The notes beneath the pieces are model-generated. The model was given only the letters and a program-made list of their open reading frames with translations. It was not told where the DNA came from and did no database searches. From Fasciola hepatica (Eukaryota; Platyhelminthes; Trematoda; Plagiorchiida; Fasciolidae), in contig CANUEZ040000199.1 in assembly GCA_948099385.1 (NCBI GenBank), positions 196,001 to 260,000 of the forward strand: DNA of 64,000 nt, read 5' to 3'. Of the stretch, positions 1 to 11,297 are shown piece by piece. Positions within the stretch are counted from its first letter, which is position 1; each line of letters opens with the position of its first letter. A program made the position numbers and the translations under genes.

Positions 1-1711
1 AGAGTCAGCTGACGTTGTGATTAGATGAAAGAAATCAAGTTGGCAGGTCAGACACGAACTAGAATTTAAGAAGCCGTGTCGGTTTTTATTTATTAACCCA
101 CGAGTGAGAATAAAATTGGCAATCTCATCTTTAACTACTCGTTCCATTATCCTAGATATAATGGGAATGTGGTTTATGGGGCGGTAATTAGCAGGAGGAG
201 AGGAATGATAACGGAAGATTTTACTGGGATGGGAGAATGCTTTGTGACATGGAAAGATTAAATAAGTTCATCAAAAGCATCACAATATCCCGGCCGCCAA
301 GACAAACAGAGCTGGTGGGATACCATCGGGCCGACGCGAGCCAGAGGCCGGGCGGTATTCAATAGCTTTCTGACTTCGTTGGCTGAGAGTACTACTGCTG
401 ACAAGGTGTCGGTAGTCGAGGAGGTAAATTCCTGGGTTGGACTATTGTGGTCTTTTGTGAAGGTAGAAGAGAAGAAATTATTGAATGCCTCAGCGATTTA
501 CTGAGGCGAGCTAATATAAATGTTCTCTGATGGGAGCAAATATGGTATTTCGGTTGTACAGCTGGGGTTTCGAGTTTTATTAAGGCCAGAGAGATGGGCC
601 ATTTTATTCGGCCGGTTGAGAGCGTACAGTTCTTGCTTCTCCAGCTTGTTCTCATTTTCGCTTAGTAGCTGGCGTGAGAGGTGGCTGAGGCAGAGGAAGA
701 TAGAAAGGTCGTTGGTCCTTTCGTAGGCAAGCTGCAACTTTTCGAACTTACGTTGCAATTTTTGTTGTCGATAGGTCTTTCTCCCACTGAATTCGGTTCT
801 CTCGGGAGATATGATGTTAAGAGAACAGAATAAGTTAGAGTACATCACATCCGACGCCAGCTGGGGATCATATGTCAGAAAGAATTCACCCCAGGTCTGA
901 TTACGCAGGATAGTGAGTAAAGTATCCCAATTTGCATTTCCGAAGGATTTTTGATTTGGAGGACTTTCCTGGTGCTGCGGATGAACGGAGAATTCATATA
1001 TTATGACCCTATGATCACAACCAGGAGGGTGGCTAAGGACATTCGCCTTTATATTTCGGAGGCCTAAAGTAAAGATAAGGTCAAGAATATTGTTCCCTCT
1101 GGTTGGTGATTTTACGTGCTGTGTCCATCCGCCAGCACGGATACATGAGATAAAGTTGCATAACTTCGGAGAAGAATTCAGGGTTGTCCAACAAATGCCA
1201 GGGAGGTTGAAGTCCCCCACTATGACTTTAGCAGCGTGCGGGATTTCAGCCACGTGACAGAACGTATCAGTTATTGCATTTACATCGTCCATGTTGTAGC
1301 CCGGCGGACAGTAAACACAACTAATGACGAGCTGTCCCTGAAGCAGTGGTATAGAGATCCAAACAGAGTCTTGGACCTTATCATGGACAGGATGTTGGAG
1401 TGTGTCCCAAGACTGCGCTTACTATAAGCAAGACATCCACCACCACGGCTCACAGATCTGTTCGTAGCAAATATACTACAACCGGGTATGGAAATGTGTA
1501 GGAGGGGAGTTTTATCAGTAAGCCAGGTTTCAGTTTTGGGGGTCACATCCGTGTGAGATTGCAGTGCAAAGGAGCGGACGGATGTAAGTATACTCACAAG
1601 GGAGCGAGCATTGAAAAGTGCAATTGTAAAACTCTCATTATCGTCGCCATGGCGTACATGGAACATATGACCCCCTAAGGTGGCTGCCAGGTTTGGAGAA
1701 ATTGTAGCCAC
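1..1711 (-). pseudogene. Family-1 ORF2 (APE endonuclease plus RT start), frameshifted
   Basis: The endonuclease begins near 1650 with FNARSL and a TETWL motif, then RGGGCLAY. A frameshift between about 1292 and 1280 moves the reading frame. Endonuclease motifs continue in the frame 1292-498: VGDFNLPGICW, GGWTQHVKSPTRG, LDLIF and a GCDH motif near the end of the nuclease. A TAA at 500-498 stops that frame just before the IAEAFNNFF block that links to the RT. From about 480 to 1 the RT N-terminus can be followed with further damage (an NYRPINHIPI-like block, then HGFL and SCLTCQLDFF). ORF2 would nick the target and reverse-transcribe the element RNA. The catalytic RT motif lies outside the window. 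Confidence 0.82.
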
Positions 1712-1920
1712 TGGCGGACTGTGGGATGGTGTGGGGAGAGATATGGTATGGGAGGAGGCGGGACGTTCGGAGGAAGCGGAAAATCCGGCAAATTTAGATG
1801 GGGTGACATTAAGTCCGAAAGCCTGCGACCATTTGGAATTGATGAGCAGGATGCATGTGGTTGGGTGGGCCGTGAGTAGTCAACCGGAACCGCATTTGGA
1901 TAAGGTACTGGCGTAACGGT

Positions 1921-3228
1921 CTAAACAGCCATGCCGAAGCTTCCTTTTTCGTCGTTGGAAGAGGTGTTTCTATGGTTCACTCTATCAGGAGACAAAAGGC
2001 TGACTGGGTTCGGAGGGAGAGGTCCGGGTCCCCGAGTTGAGATGGCTGATTTCGCCGATAAAGCTACTCTGTTTATTTTCGAATTCGTTACGGGTACTGG
2101 TGCAAACACATCTAGTCTCGCGTCATTCTTAGGTATGCAAGAAATGGCTAGCTCTGACGTCAACAGTTGAGGGATTACTGATTTTACCTCGGATATTGGG
2201 CTGTTTTCCCGATCCGGTTTTGGATTTCGGACTCCTGCAAGGGTCGGCGTTCGTTTTTTCGAGCTATATTTAGTGGGAGTAGTTTGTAGGTTCGACCAGA
2301 CACTTCTTGAGCTAGTCGAAGGAATCGTGTCGATCGGGGTTTTGTATGGTAATTTGTTACTAGTCTTTGAGTCAGGGGGACTTTTATCAGTTTCGCGGAC
2401 GTCAGGAGGCACATCAATTTGGACCGTTTCATTGAGACTGTTCTGCAAGTTTTGACGTTTACGACGCGGCTCCGATGGAGTGGAGACTGATGAAATATCT
2501 AGGTCGACAATTATTTTGCGACTAACCACAGAAGGGGTCTTCGCATGGTGGCCGACGCTTGGTAAATCGACCACCTAAGAGGGACTACTGGCTAAATGTT
2601 TACCAGGGTTATGGTTCTTCGCATAGCTTTTGTGAACCTCCATTTGTAGAGGAGTTTTATCGGGAAGTATTTTTGCCCGCTTGAAACCTCTATTTGCGAC
2701 GACAAAAGACTGTCGGCTAATGAATTCCTTGGCAGCAACTTCAGTATTGAACTGAAACAGGAGTGGACATGTATTTTGCGGTGAAGTTTTGCAGAGTCTG
2801 ACACAGTAGCAAGGTTGCGAATCTAGGTTGCAAGCCTTTAAGATTAAGTTCTTGGCAGTTGTGAGAGGTAGCTTATCCGGAATGTTGAATAATACTGTAC
2901 TGTTTGCTTTCTTGAAGCCTCCAAATATTTCGGGGGCAACGGTATCAATGAACTTCGTGGCTGAGATTAGGTTTGCCTGAGTGTGGTGTAGAGATGGGTC
3001 AAGCAGGAACGCTAATGTACCTAACTGACCGATGGTTTGGTCAAAAGCGTCAAGCCGAGAGGAAAAACTATTCATGGTTGTGCTTATTTCGGCAGTTTCT
3101 TTGAGAGCATCTCCAAGTATATCAACGAGGGATATTGAACAACCTTTGAGCGTGCTTTGGAGGTGAGGGGTCTTAAAACGGCGAGTGCTAGCTGTGATTT
3201 TGGGCCGGTGGGCAGCAATGGAACGCAT
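1921..3228 (-). pseudogene. Family-1 ORF1 protein, interrupted by one TAG
   Basis: About 435 codons in a single frame, broken only by TAG at 2577-2575; the downstream half resumes at once in the same frame. The N-terminal half matches the ORF1 at 32071-33348: a CSISLVDILG-like stretch near residue 30, an FNIPDKLP strand near residue 115, and a CYCVRLCK / CPLLFQF pair of short blocks. The spacing resembles an RNA-binding, RRM-like fold, but I cannot confirm the fold. The C-terminal half is Ser/Pro/Thr-rich and poorly conserved. In related elements ORF1 proteins bind the element RNA as a ribonucleoprotein; that role here is inference. Confidence 0.8.
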
Positions 3229-3480
3229 AACTAAGCTGTTGGAGTGATTGGTAGTTAATTCGACGCAACATCGCGGGGAGAGAAGTAGTGACAGCTGACA
3301 AAATGGGCGAGTTGTGGGACTTTGGTAAACTGCGGGATAGAAAAAAAGGGGAGAAAAAAGTGACTAATTTCCTCTGAGAGGCCGGATAAAAAGAGAATAC
3401 ATAGTGAGGGTTTTGAAAAAATGATTAAGCTACTTGGAAACCACAAATCTCTAAACAATTATATTTTACTGATTCGCGAT

Positions 3481-3649
3481 AATAACTGACGCCAACAGGT
3501 TCGTGTGCCACAGTTAATGCTACTATCGTATCAGTAAATCAGTTTGAATAGCAGCAAGTAATGGTAACAGATAAACCATTGATCTTACCGCTAAAAAGCA
3601 GAAAAACCAGAGACAACCTGATTTTGCATCGAGGTGACATTGATATTGC
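3481..3649. other. Short spacer between two non-LTR elements
   Basis: About 170 bp, AT-rich, without a reading frame or recognisable repeat. It lies between the putative 5' end of family-1 copy 1 and the 3'-truncated end of the family-2 fragment. It may be host sequence or undetected UTR. Confidence 0.4.
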
Positions 3650-3653
3650 GTAC

Positions 3654-5130
3654 CTACAGTACGTTCGGGCATGAGAGGTCTTGTGGGCCCTCTATTCGTT
3701 CCTTCAAACTATTTTCTGGTCGATATATGCTTTTGAAGAATTCCAAGAGCATGTCAGCCTTGTCTTCGTCGTTTAGAGCTAGTCGTCCCTGTGCTCCTTC
3801 CAAAGTTGCTACGCTCTCTCTCGTACGTTTGTGAGATTGCACGTAGGCGTAGAATCGCTTTGGGTTTGTGCGGACCGACGCAGCTAACCGACGCTCGAAG
3901 GCATATTTCTCCACTCTTTGGATCTCTTGAGCTCTGTTCCTAACCATCTTATAGCTATTCCATGTCCCCTGAGTTCTGTACAGCTTGTACGCCGCCCATC
4001 GTTGCCCACGAATACCTATGGCCTTGCGGACTTTTGACTTCCACCATGGGAGTAGATTTCTACTGCCTGCCATCGTCAGGGGTGCGAACTCATCTGTAAG
4101 TTCGAGTATCTCCATCTTGATGGTCTCCCAACGTTCCTCTACGGAGGCGTTTGTGTGTCTCGGTGTCCACTGAATTTCCTCCGCCGCCCTCTTTAGTTCA
4201 CCTATGTTGATTCTCCCATAGCGCCGACGTAACACGATTTCCTTCGGCGCCTTGCTTAGTCTTAGTGTGACCCTTAGGACTACATGATCACTTTTTCCAA
4301 GTGGCCCTTCCCACTTAATTTCCTTAACGTCCTGATGGTGCCGCGTTATGATTAATTCAAGGAGAGACGGGTGCTGTCCACCTCTGTGTCTAGTGGCCTG
4401 TGTCACATGCTACGTAAGTGCATTTAACTGGACCCACTGCAGAAACTTGTCTCCCTTTGGTCCCCTTGGTGCGATCCCGCTTTCCCATTTGATTTCGGGT
4501 AGGTTGAGATCCTGTAATAAGATGAACTCCTTTGTCTGTGCCAGCACCGCATCCAGCATTTGCAAGAGCTCAACGTCTTCCTCATCTGTGGCTAGCGGTG
4601 CCTTGTAGATACAGATAATGCATACCGTTCGCGCCTCGATCCCGATAAAGCAGGATCTGGCCTGTACATTACCGGATACTAAGTGGAACGGAGCCTCCCA
4701 ATGGCCTATTTTGGTCCGTATTAGAAGTGCCACTCCGCCCCCTTCCTTCCATCTGTTCTATCCTGTCTGTGGGCAGCGTATCTCCGAAAGCACCTGTCAG
4801 CTTCTGGCTTTATCCAAGTTTCCGTCAAAGCAACGACATCAGACTCTGCAATCCTAGCCGTCAACTCCCCTTTTTTTCCCGGAAGACTGCAGGTGTTGGT
4901 GTTCCAAATTGACGGTTACCTGGTCCTCGTTACTTACTTCATTCCTAATTCTAGGGCTAGGGTACCCTTGGGCGCAAATTCCGAGGTGATGCCCCGTTTT
5001 TTGCCTCTGAAGGTGTCGGCGGTGCAGCATCTTGCATATCAAGTGACACTCTGAGTTTCGTGGCTTTTTCTTTTCCACCCGTCGACCCGGTGTCAGGCTC
5101 GACATGCACAAAGGACGTTACCCCCTTTTG
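3654..5130 (-). pseudogene. Family-2 ORF2: endonuclease and linker, lacking RT
   Basis: Read in pieces: a degenerate N-terminus from about 5110, then 4733-4410 (GWRF-like region replaced, VQARSCFIGI, CIICIYKAP, LQDLNLPEIKWE), then 4406-3654 (TRHHQDV, GKSDHVVLRV, followed by a basic helical linker and KRFYAYVQSHKRTRESV). The motif usually reading GDFNLP is QDLNLP here, so the glycine before the aspartate is lost. The reading frame stops at 3654 just before the RT would begin, so the copy is 3'-truncated. In intact relatives this nuclease nicks the target to prime reverse transcription. Confidence 0.75.
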
Positions 5131-5175
5131 AGTCGCCGTACTGATGGCCCGGGATGGTCTTGCGACCACCTCAGC

Positions 5176-5835
5176 TCAACTGGTTTCCTCGGCTTTTCCC
5201 TCTGATATCTCCAGCTTCGATGTTTGCGCCAGAGAGGACTTTTTGGGAGTCTCCTCTAGAATAGGGCTGGCTGGCTGCACGTTCTCAACACCAACCGGAC
5301 TGAATGCCCTGTGAGTCCCCTTCTCTTTGGTCTTTCGAACTTCCTGATCTTTGGCTTTTTGCATACCGGAGCCTGAAGCCACCTTTGGTACCTGGATTAC
5401 TCCTTGGACCTAAGGTGTTGACTTACAAAGAGGGGTTATCTCCAGTTTCGCTATATGTAGCTTCGGCCTCTTAAGATCAGGTGTGCCCGTTCTCTGCGAG
5501 ACTATGGCATTAGCCGGTTTGACAAATGCTGGGATGTCAGGTGTAACCCTAACCATTCCCTGCGTGTTGCCCTCAACTGCCCCCGCCTTGGACAGCAGCA
5601 TATCTCTCCAGTAGACACTGTGGAATACAACTACCAGGGGTCGTGGCGGCGCTGGTTGTGCTCCACGCCATAGTCCTATTCGATGGCACTTGACTATTGG
5701 TGTCGTAGGAGGTAGACCAGCCATCCTAAGAACCTAAGTCACATGCCGGTGGTTTTCCTCTTTCCTGATTCTACTGTCTTTTACGATGTTCTCCCTAAGG
5801 TTATGAAGTAGCAGTCTTCTACTTCTGTCTGCCAT
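5176..5835 (-). pseudogene. Family-2 ORF1 protein, interrupted
   Basis: Starts at an ATG near 5835, opening with a basic segment followed by a LLLHNLREN strand. It then reads through TAG/TAA interruptions near 5746 and 5410. Visible blocks include LRMAGLPPTTPIVKCHRIG, RPLVVVFHSVYWRDMLL and GMVRVTPDIP, an alternation of beta strands and helices typical of the RRM-like ORF1 proteins of CR1-group elements. The C-terminal 70 residues are Lys/Glu/Ser-rich. The ORF1 at 9118-9870 (+) has a similar layout (LVEFADEATRDKVL, GRYQIKPDEYR) and shares the upstream sequence gaagtgcaacgca, so both are the same superfamily. The two copies are distant. Confidence 0.65.
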
Positions 5836-5836
5836 G

Positions 5837-6448
5837 ACCTCAGTGTCACGCTCAATGCGTTGCACTTCAGCACCTAGCCGCAATGAATTCCCTCATCTTG
5901 CACCAGGTCCGTGCATTCCTTGTTCCCACAGCTTACTGCCTGACCAATGGGATCAACCTCTGTCCCATTCATTTTGGCAGTGGTGGCCGAATTTGTTTAG
6001 GAATACCGTCTCAAACATCACTAGGATAAAAGCACAATCTTTTAAACAGACACAACGGTAAACTAAGGCAAGAGCTGCAAACCCGCACATTACAAACTTT
6101 CCACAAAAGCGGTACTCTAGGCAGAGTACTAAAAAACTTGTTATTCAGTGTCAGTTGCACTGACACTAACAAAAAACATCAAAAAGTACACAAAAATTTT
6201 AACCAGTGTTTGAAAAAAATAAACTTTTCTGAAGAGGATAAACTCCTTAAAAAGAACTCGTACTGGAAACTAATTTCAATACGTTAGTTTGGGGAAATAG
6301 CGTGTTTCGTTCCACCAAACAATGCAGAAAAGCCTATCGCTGAGAGCAATTCAAAAACTCAAACCACACGGAAACTCACAATGCAGTGAGCGAAAATGTC
6401 AAACAAAACACTCCAGAAGAACCACAGTGCTGCCAATCATCCACCTGG
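5837..6448 (-). other. Non-coding: leader of the family-2 copy and 3' end of the next fragment
   Basis: The sequence just upstream of the ORF1 start shares the gaagtgcaacgca word with the leader of the copy at 9118, so about 5837-6300 is probably a 5' UTR. From about 6300 to 6448 the minus strand resembles the 3' end of the family-2 copy ending near 25800 (a shared actgtggttctt-like stretch), so this is probably the 3' UTR of the upstream fragment. No additional gene is visible. Confidence 0.45.
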
Positions 6449-8590
6449 TTAACATACTCGGGGCTCACTACGAGGAAATATCTCGTACCGTTTGCTACCT
6501 AGGACACCTTTAAAGAATTGGACGGTCTGTAGACCTACCATTCCACCAGACAGACCGTCCCAAATGTTCACTACCCTGTTGCTGAAGAAGTGCGATCTAG
6601 GCAACAACCTAGCTCGGGCCTTTATCAGCTTCTTTTCATGTCCCCTTGTTCTGGAATCTAAAGCTACTTGGAACAGACCATCTGGTCTAAGGCCAGAAAA
6701 GCCCTTCATTACCTTGAACGTTTCTATGAGATCCCCTCGACGTCTCCTCCTTTCCAACGAGAAAATATTCAAATCACAGAGTCTCTGCTCGTAAATCTTA
6801 CCCCTCTGCCCTTCAACCATCCGCGTGGCGAGACGTTGGACTTTCTCGAGGCAGGCAGCGTCCTTTTGTAGAAGGGTGACCAGGCCCGCAAGCCACCTTC
6901 CCAATGAGGTCGTACTATAGCCAAGTAATTTGATGCGAACACCTCCGGCTTCCGGCAAGACAGAGCTGATCGCAGTCTAAAGGGCTCCCCACGAGCCTTA
7001 AGCGAAGCAGCAATGCACTGCTCCGACCATTTGAAGTCACTGTTCATGATGACCCCAAGGTCTTTAACCCTGCTGGCCGCCCCTACGATGAACAGCCCTT
7101 GATCGTGAGCGACAGTTAGGCTCTCTGTTGCCCTTGACAAAAAATGGCTTTATTCAGCGTTCACAGGTAAGTTCTATTTGTATGCCCAGTCCAGGACGGT
7201 ACCTATTTCCATGCCCAAGTCCGCCCTTCACTCAGATCCGACAATCTCCACATCATCCGCAAAAATAAAGGTAGGCGATTGAAGAGCGTATTCCAGGTCG
7301 TTAATAAACAACGGGACTAGGCCCGGGCCTAGGAACGGTTCCTGAGGCACACCACTGGTGACGTTCACCAAACTGGAGCACCTGTCCCCCACTTTGACGT
7401 AAAACGTCCTGTGGGAGAGGAAGTCCTCCAGCCACCTAAATACTGGCCCACCTATGCTGAACGTCTCCATCTTGCATAGCAAAAGGCGAGATTAGCAGAG
7501 TCGAATGCCTTGCTAAAGTCCAGGTAGCATACCTCAACTTGCTTACCTTCGTCCAGTCGCCGGGTTACTTCATCTGCGAAGCTCAATAGATTGGTCAGGC
7601 AAGGTCTTTTCAAAAATCCATGCTGCGCCGGACTTAACATGGAGTGCCCCAGTGAGTTCTGGCAGATGTGGGCACGGATGATCTCCACAGGACTTTACAT
7701 AGGATGCTAGTTAGGCTTACTGGCCTGTGGTTGCGCATAGCTGACTTAGGTCGTCGATTATGTATTGCCAAGGCCGCCGCGACTTACCAGTTCCGAGGCA
7801 GCTTACCCTCTTCCAAAGTGGAACTATACAGCCTGCATACCGATGGAGCTATGATATCCGCCAACGGCTTGATGATATCCAGATGAATTCCACCCGGGCC
7901 AGCTGACTTGTGGCTGATTAACTAATTTAGGTACCTACTCATGCTTTTCTCCGAGAGATTTAGCTCGTTTTACTGGGGAGCAAGATGCACTAGAGCCAGA
8001 TCTACTCGTACCCCATAATCTATCCTATGTGTACTACCAAAGTATTCTCCCAGGGCGTCTCCTTTGCTCAGTCATCAGTGACAATACCGTGGTCTCTGGT
8101 GAATAACGGACCTACGGCATTTCTTGTTGAGCCTTTGGACTGCACATAGCTGCAGAACTTCTTCGGCTGTTGTCTTACAGACTGGGCCAATTGGAGCTCA
8201 ACTTCCCGCTTGGAAGTTCTCAAAAGGCTTACAGTCTCGTTTGTCAGCTTTGTATAGCGGATCTAGGCTAGCTAACTGCCGGAAGCTTTGTACTGGTTCC
8301 AGCTGCGGTTTCTACGTCTGATGGCCTTGGTTATTGCTGCTTAGTCCGTGTGGGTTTGTCCTCCCCAATTCTTCGTTTGAAGGGTGCGAACGGGTCTTGT
8401 AGGGCAGTCCGGGATTGCTTCATGGCATGCCAGCGCTCCACGACCGTATCCAAATCGGTCGTGTCCCAGATCAAACCCATCTCGCTAACACAAAGCCCAT
8501 CTACGTCTATTCTACCGAAATGTCTGACCAGTTTCGAGAGCATCTCGGATTGCCGCAAGCAACAAAATTTGAGGGGTGCGAAGCAAAATA
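6449..8590 (-). pseudogene. Family-2 ORF2 fragment: linker, RT and C-terminal domain
   Basis: 5'-truncated ORF2 joined directly to a BEL LTR at 8590/8591. In order on the minus strand: linker with DTTDLDTVVERWHAMKQS (about 8490); PKKFYSYVQS (about 8150); RT with SPAQHGFLKRPCLTNLLSF and VEVCYLDFSKAFDSANL (about 7640-7510); SGVPQ...LGPGLVPLFINDLEYAL and an intact FADDVEIVG (about 7250); RVKDLGVIM; then the CR1-type C-terminal domain with RGHEKKLIKARARL and FFSNRVVNIWDGLSGGMV (about 6600-6530). At least four frameshifts or stops separate these blocks. Family-1 ORF2s in this window end in a different GY-stop C-terminus, so this belongs to family 2. Confidence 0.8.
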
Positions 8591-8931
8591 CACAACGGAT
8601 CCCGAAATCAAAATACGATTATCCGTGATATTATACGATACTAGATTATTGAGTGAACAATGACACCAAGAAGATATAACACTCAATTATGAGATCGGAA
8701 GGACTCAACAAACGAGAAACCGAATTGCGGCGTGCGAGCAAGGAGCACGTGTGTCACGCAGGTCCAGAACAAGGACATGACAAAGCAGCGCTCTGGGAGT
8801 GAACAAACAACAATTGTTCCATAAAAACAAACAGTGCGTAAAGACACGTCAATAGTGTGGGCAAGTGAGTGATGGTAAAATAAACATGAATTGCAACGGT
8901 TTTAGGAGATTTTCCATGACTGGTCTTTACA
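8591..8931 (-). repeat. Truncated BEL/Pao LTR (first 341 bp)
   Basis: Minus-strand copy of the LTR defined at 10581-10955 and 17649-18023. It begins TGTAAAGACCAGTC at 8931 and ends with CGGGATCCGTTGTG at 8591. Exactly the last 34 bp of the 375-bp LTR are missing and are replaced by a family-2 ORF2 fragment. The breakpoint is the same base at which the solo LTR at 44898-45434 is interrupted. Confidence 0.85.
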
Positions 8932-9117
8932 GTAGGCACGCTTGGGAGGGCAGCCATCAGAGCGCGTGAACCTGTTTTGCGAGCCCGCTAGGCTTTCGTT
9001 GCATCAACGCCTTTTGTGCAGACTGACGACGGCCAGTGGAATGAGCATTAGCCTAGAAGTGCAACGCACTCCAAAAAGAATACTGACTGTAAGAAATCGA
9101 ACGTTGGGTTAGCCAGG
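8932..9117 (+). other. Leader of the family-2 copy at 9118
   Basis: About 185 bp without an ORF. It contains gaagtgcaacgcactcc near 9056, matching the leader upstream of the ORF1 at 5835, and runs into the ATG at 9118. I read it as 5' UTR. The boundary with the neighbouring LTR is at 8931/8932. Confidence 0.5.
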
Positions 9118-9870
9118 GTGGATGACCCTGCTCTGGTATTAAAAAACAAAGTAAAGGATCTGCAGAGGCAGATCTTGTCGACGGGCAGGGTCTCAAACCA
9201 TGGGCTCCTGATCTTAAACCAGGAGGAACCCTCTATAAGGGAATCGAAAGCCAGGCGGGACATAGATATGAGGAGGGTCTACGATATACTGCTAATAGCA
9301 GGCGTTTCGTGCTCTACTGCTCTAAGAAGGCTGCACAGATTGGGGACATGGATGTCTCCACTTGGGAACAAAGGCGAACATCGTCCGAGACCAATCCTAG
9401 TGGAGTTCGCTGATGAGGCCACCCGGGATAAAGTGCTGACGAGGGCAGCAGTAGGGGCTCACACCAAGGGTAGATACCAAATTAAGCCAGACGAGTATAG
9501 ATTAGGGCCTGGTGGTCTAGCTGTGGGGGGTAACCTTGCTCGCCCAGCCAGGGCATTGGTGAGAAACCAACAAGTTCAGCGGGATGCCGTGCCCGGCTCT
9601 CAGGCCTCGACCCCGACAGTAGTAAAGAGGATGCTCGCGGGGTCGGAACCAGTTGCAATTGAAGACGTGCTGGAAGACGAAAATTGGCGGTACTGTCCGA
9701 GGGTGGATTGCAGCGCGACCCCTGCCAGTCTGGATGTTGTGGCAACTCCTATAGAAGTGGATTGGGAGTCGTCAAAAGTTCAGCCGGCTTCATGCACTCC
9801 AGCGGGGACAACCGAAGCAAAATACTTGCCATCATCTCAGGCCTTGCCCCTGAGAAACAGGCAGGACTGA
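9118..9870 (+). CDS. Family-2 ORF1 protein (intact 250-codon frame)
   Basis: An uninterrupted frame starting at ATG 9118. Residues 1-70 are charged and predicted helical (KNKVKDLQRQIL). Residues 60-130 contain RRVYDILLIAGV, RPRPILVEFADEATRDKVL and GRYQIKPDEYR, the same strand-helix pattern as the ORF1 at 5835-5176. The C-terminal 110 residues are low-complexity and acidic. The end overlaps the start of ORF2 (from about 9880), as in many two-ORF LINEs. Probable function: RNA binding for retrotransposition (inference). It is the only undamaged family-2 ORF1 here, but the element lacks RT and cannot be autonomous. Confidence 0.7.
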   Translation: MDDPALVLKNKVKDLQRQILSTGRVSNHGLLILNQEEPSIRESKARRDIDMRRVYDILLIAGVSCSTALRRLHRLGTWMSPLGNKGEHRPRPILVEFADEATRDKVLTRAAVGAHTKGRYQIKPDEYRLGPGGLAVGGNLARPARALVRNQQVQRDAVPGSQASTPTVVKRMLAGSEPVAIEDVLEDENWRYCPRVDCSATPASLDVVATPIEVDWESSKVQPASCTPAGTTEAKYLPSSQALPLRNRQD

Positions 9871-9879
9871 ATAACAAGA

Positions 9880-10560
9880 GGCACCTAAGCGACGGAGCAA
9901 ACGCAACAGTATTATATACTAACGCGTGTAGTATGAGAAACAAACAAGCGGAACTCGACAAAACCGCTGACGAGCAGAAAGCGTCAATAGTGGCCGTCAC
10001 GGAAACGTGGCTTTATGAAGCAGACCATGTGCCAGGCCTAATAAGTAACGGTTTTGCGGTCCACAGGCAGGATCGAGAACAGGATGGCCTTTGTGGTGGA
10101 GTGGCCATCCTTGTTAGGTCAGGTACAAACCACCTCGAGTCTCAGACCAAGTTGTGCGCTCGAAATAACCAGTTATGCGCCGTTACGATCGTCTTTCCAG
10201 GCAGAAGGGTTCACGTTGTCTGTTTCTACAGAGCACCAAGGGCTAACCGCGAAAAGAACGTTTGTTTACTGCGGACTTTGACTGAACTAGTTAGGGGCGC
10301 ACAAAAGTCCCTCATGGTGGGTGACTTCGATATTCCACACATCGACTGGGTGGCTGAGTTCTGCGTGCCGCGATCGGGAGGGGAAACCTACCTAGAAAGC
10401 CTGCATGCCAATGCGTTGCACTAGCATATTAGGGAAAATACCAGATATAACACTGGATGCCTTCCATCCTTGCTGAATCTAGCACTAACGAACTTACCCA
10501 ACGATGTTTCTGGACCGCAATATTGTGCACCGCTGGGCAATAGTGGCCACTTATGTATCA
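9880..10560 (+). pseudogene. Family-2 ORF2 endonuclease, 3'-truncated
   Basis: Endonuclease frame reading VLYTNACSMRNK, VAVTETWLYEAD (the catalytic Glu is in TETW), GGVAILVRSG, VCFYRAP and MVGDFDIPHIDW (about residues 210-220 of the frame beginning 9684), ending at TAG 10422-10424. Beyond that stop the homology continues as a decayed GKIPDITLDA...PQYCAPLGNSGHLC block, which also occurs near 26150 (-). The fragment stops at about 10560-10580, next to the LTR at 10581. No RT is present. Confidence 0.75.
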
Positions 10561-10580
10561 AGATGGTCCGATGAATGCGG

Positions 10581-10955
10581 TATAAAGAACGGTCGTGCAA
10601 AATCTTCTCAAACCGTTGCAATTCATGTTTATTTTAACATCACTCACTTGCCCACACTATTGACGTGTATTTACGCACTGTTTGTTTTTATGGAACAATT
10701 GTTGTTTGTTCACTCCCAGAGCGCTGCTTTGTCATGTCCTTGTTCTGGACCTACGTGACACACGTGCTCCTTGCTCGCACGCCGCAATTCGGTTTCTCGT
10801 TTGTTGAGTCCTTCCGATCTCATAATTGAGGGTTATAACTTCTTGGTGTCATTGTTCACTCAATAATCTAGTATCGTATAATATCACGGATAATCGCGTT
10901 TTGATTTCGGGATTCATTGTGAATTTGGCTATTCATTGCTCAAACGTGTGTTACA
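10581..10955 (+). repeat. BEL 5' LTR (copy A)
   Basis: 375 bp. The start is slightly degraded (TATAAAGAACGGTCG versus TGTAACGACC in other copies); the end is cgtgtgttaca. Six copies of this LTR, whole or partial, are in the window. No convincing primer binding site follows it; a TGGAACGAGAAAG word at about 10973 is the only candidate. Confidence 0.85.
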
Positions 10956-11297
10956 ATACCCAATAGATCAACTTGGAACGAGAAAGTACGCAAAATGCCA
11001 AGAAAATGATCAAAGACGTTGGAATCTGGACAGGAAGTTATACGGCAAGTCACTGGGGAGGTTTTGGGTACCTATGCTTTTAAATTCATGTTAGATCGCC
11101 TAATCCCGTTAGTGCTCTCTCATGTGGTACTGAGGGCAATATAAATTTTAAGGATGTCGATCCATATAGGCTGAGGATAGAAGACCTAGAACAACAGCTG
11201 TTATCGGCTAGACACCATCCCAGGACGCAGAAGAGGAGTATGGACAAAGCGGGCGTGAGCAGAAGACCAACGACTACGACACTCGCGACAGATCAGG

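Larger units (their letters stand above)
1..3480 (-). mobile_element. CR1-like non-LTR retrotransposon, family 1, copy 1 (3' part outside window)
   Basis: Minus-strand element with a leader (about 3480-3229), ORF1 (3228-1921) and ORF2 (from about 1711, running off the left edge). Both ORFs align along their length with the better-preserved copy at 32071-36903 (+), which defines the family. ORF2 carries an APE-type endonuclease followed by reverse transcriptase; the window ends inside the RT, at the conserved segment S-C-L-T-C-Q-L-D-F. The leader is pyrimidine-rich when read on the minus strand, with no LTR. The copy is dead: one stop in ORF1, at least one frameshift and one stop in ORF2. The exact 5' end is not visible. 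Confidence 0.85.

Noticed and set aside
9408..9440. A second ctgatga motif
   Set aside because: It lies inside the ORF1 frame (FADEATRDKVL) and lacks stem II and GAAA.
8591..10955. Foldback DNA transposon with 0.35-kb inverted ends (8591-8931 and 10581-10955)
   Set aside because: The two arms are LTRs of the BEL family that occur elsewhere in normal context; one is truncated at base 341 by a LINE junction, and the interior is a family-2 fragment.
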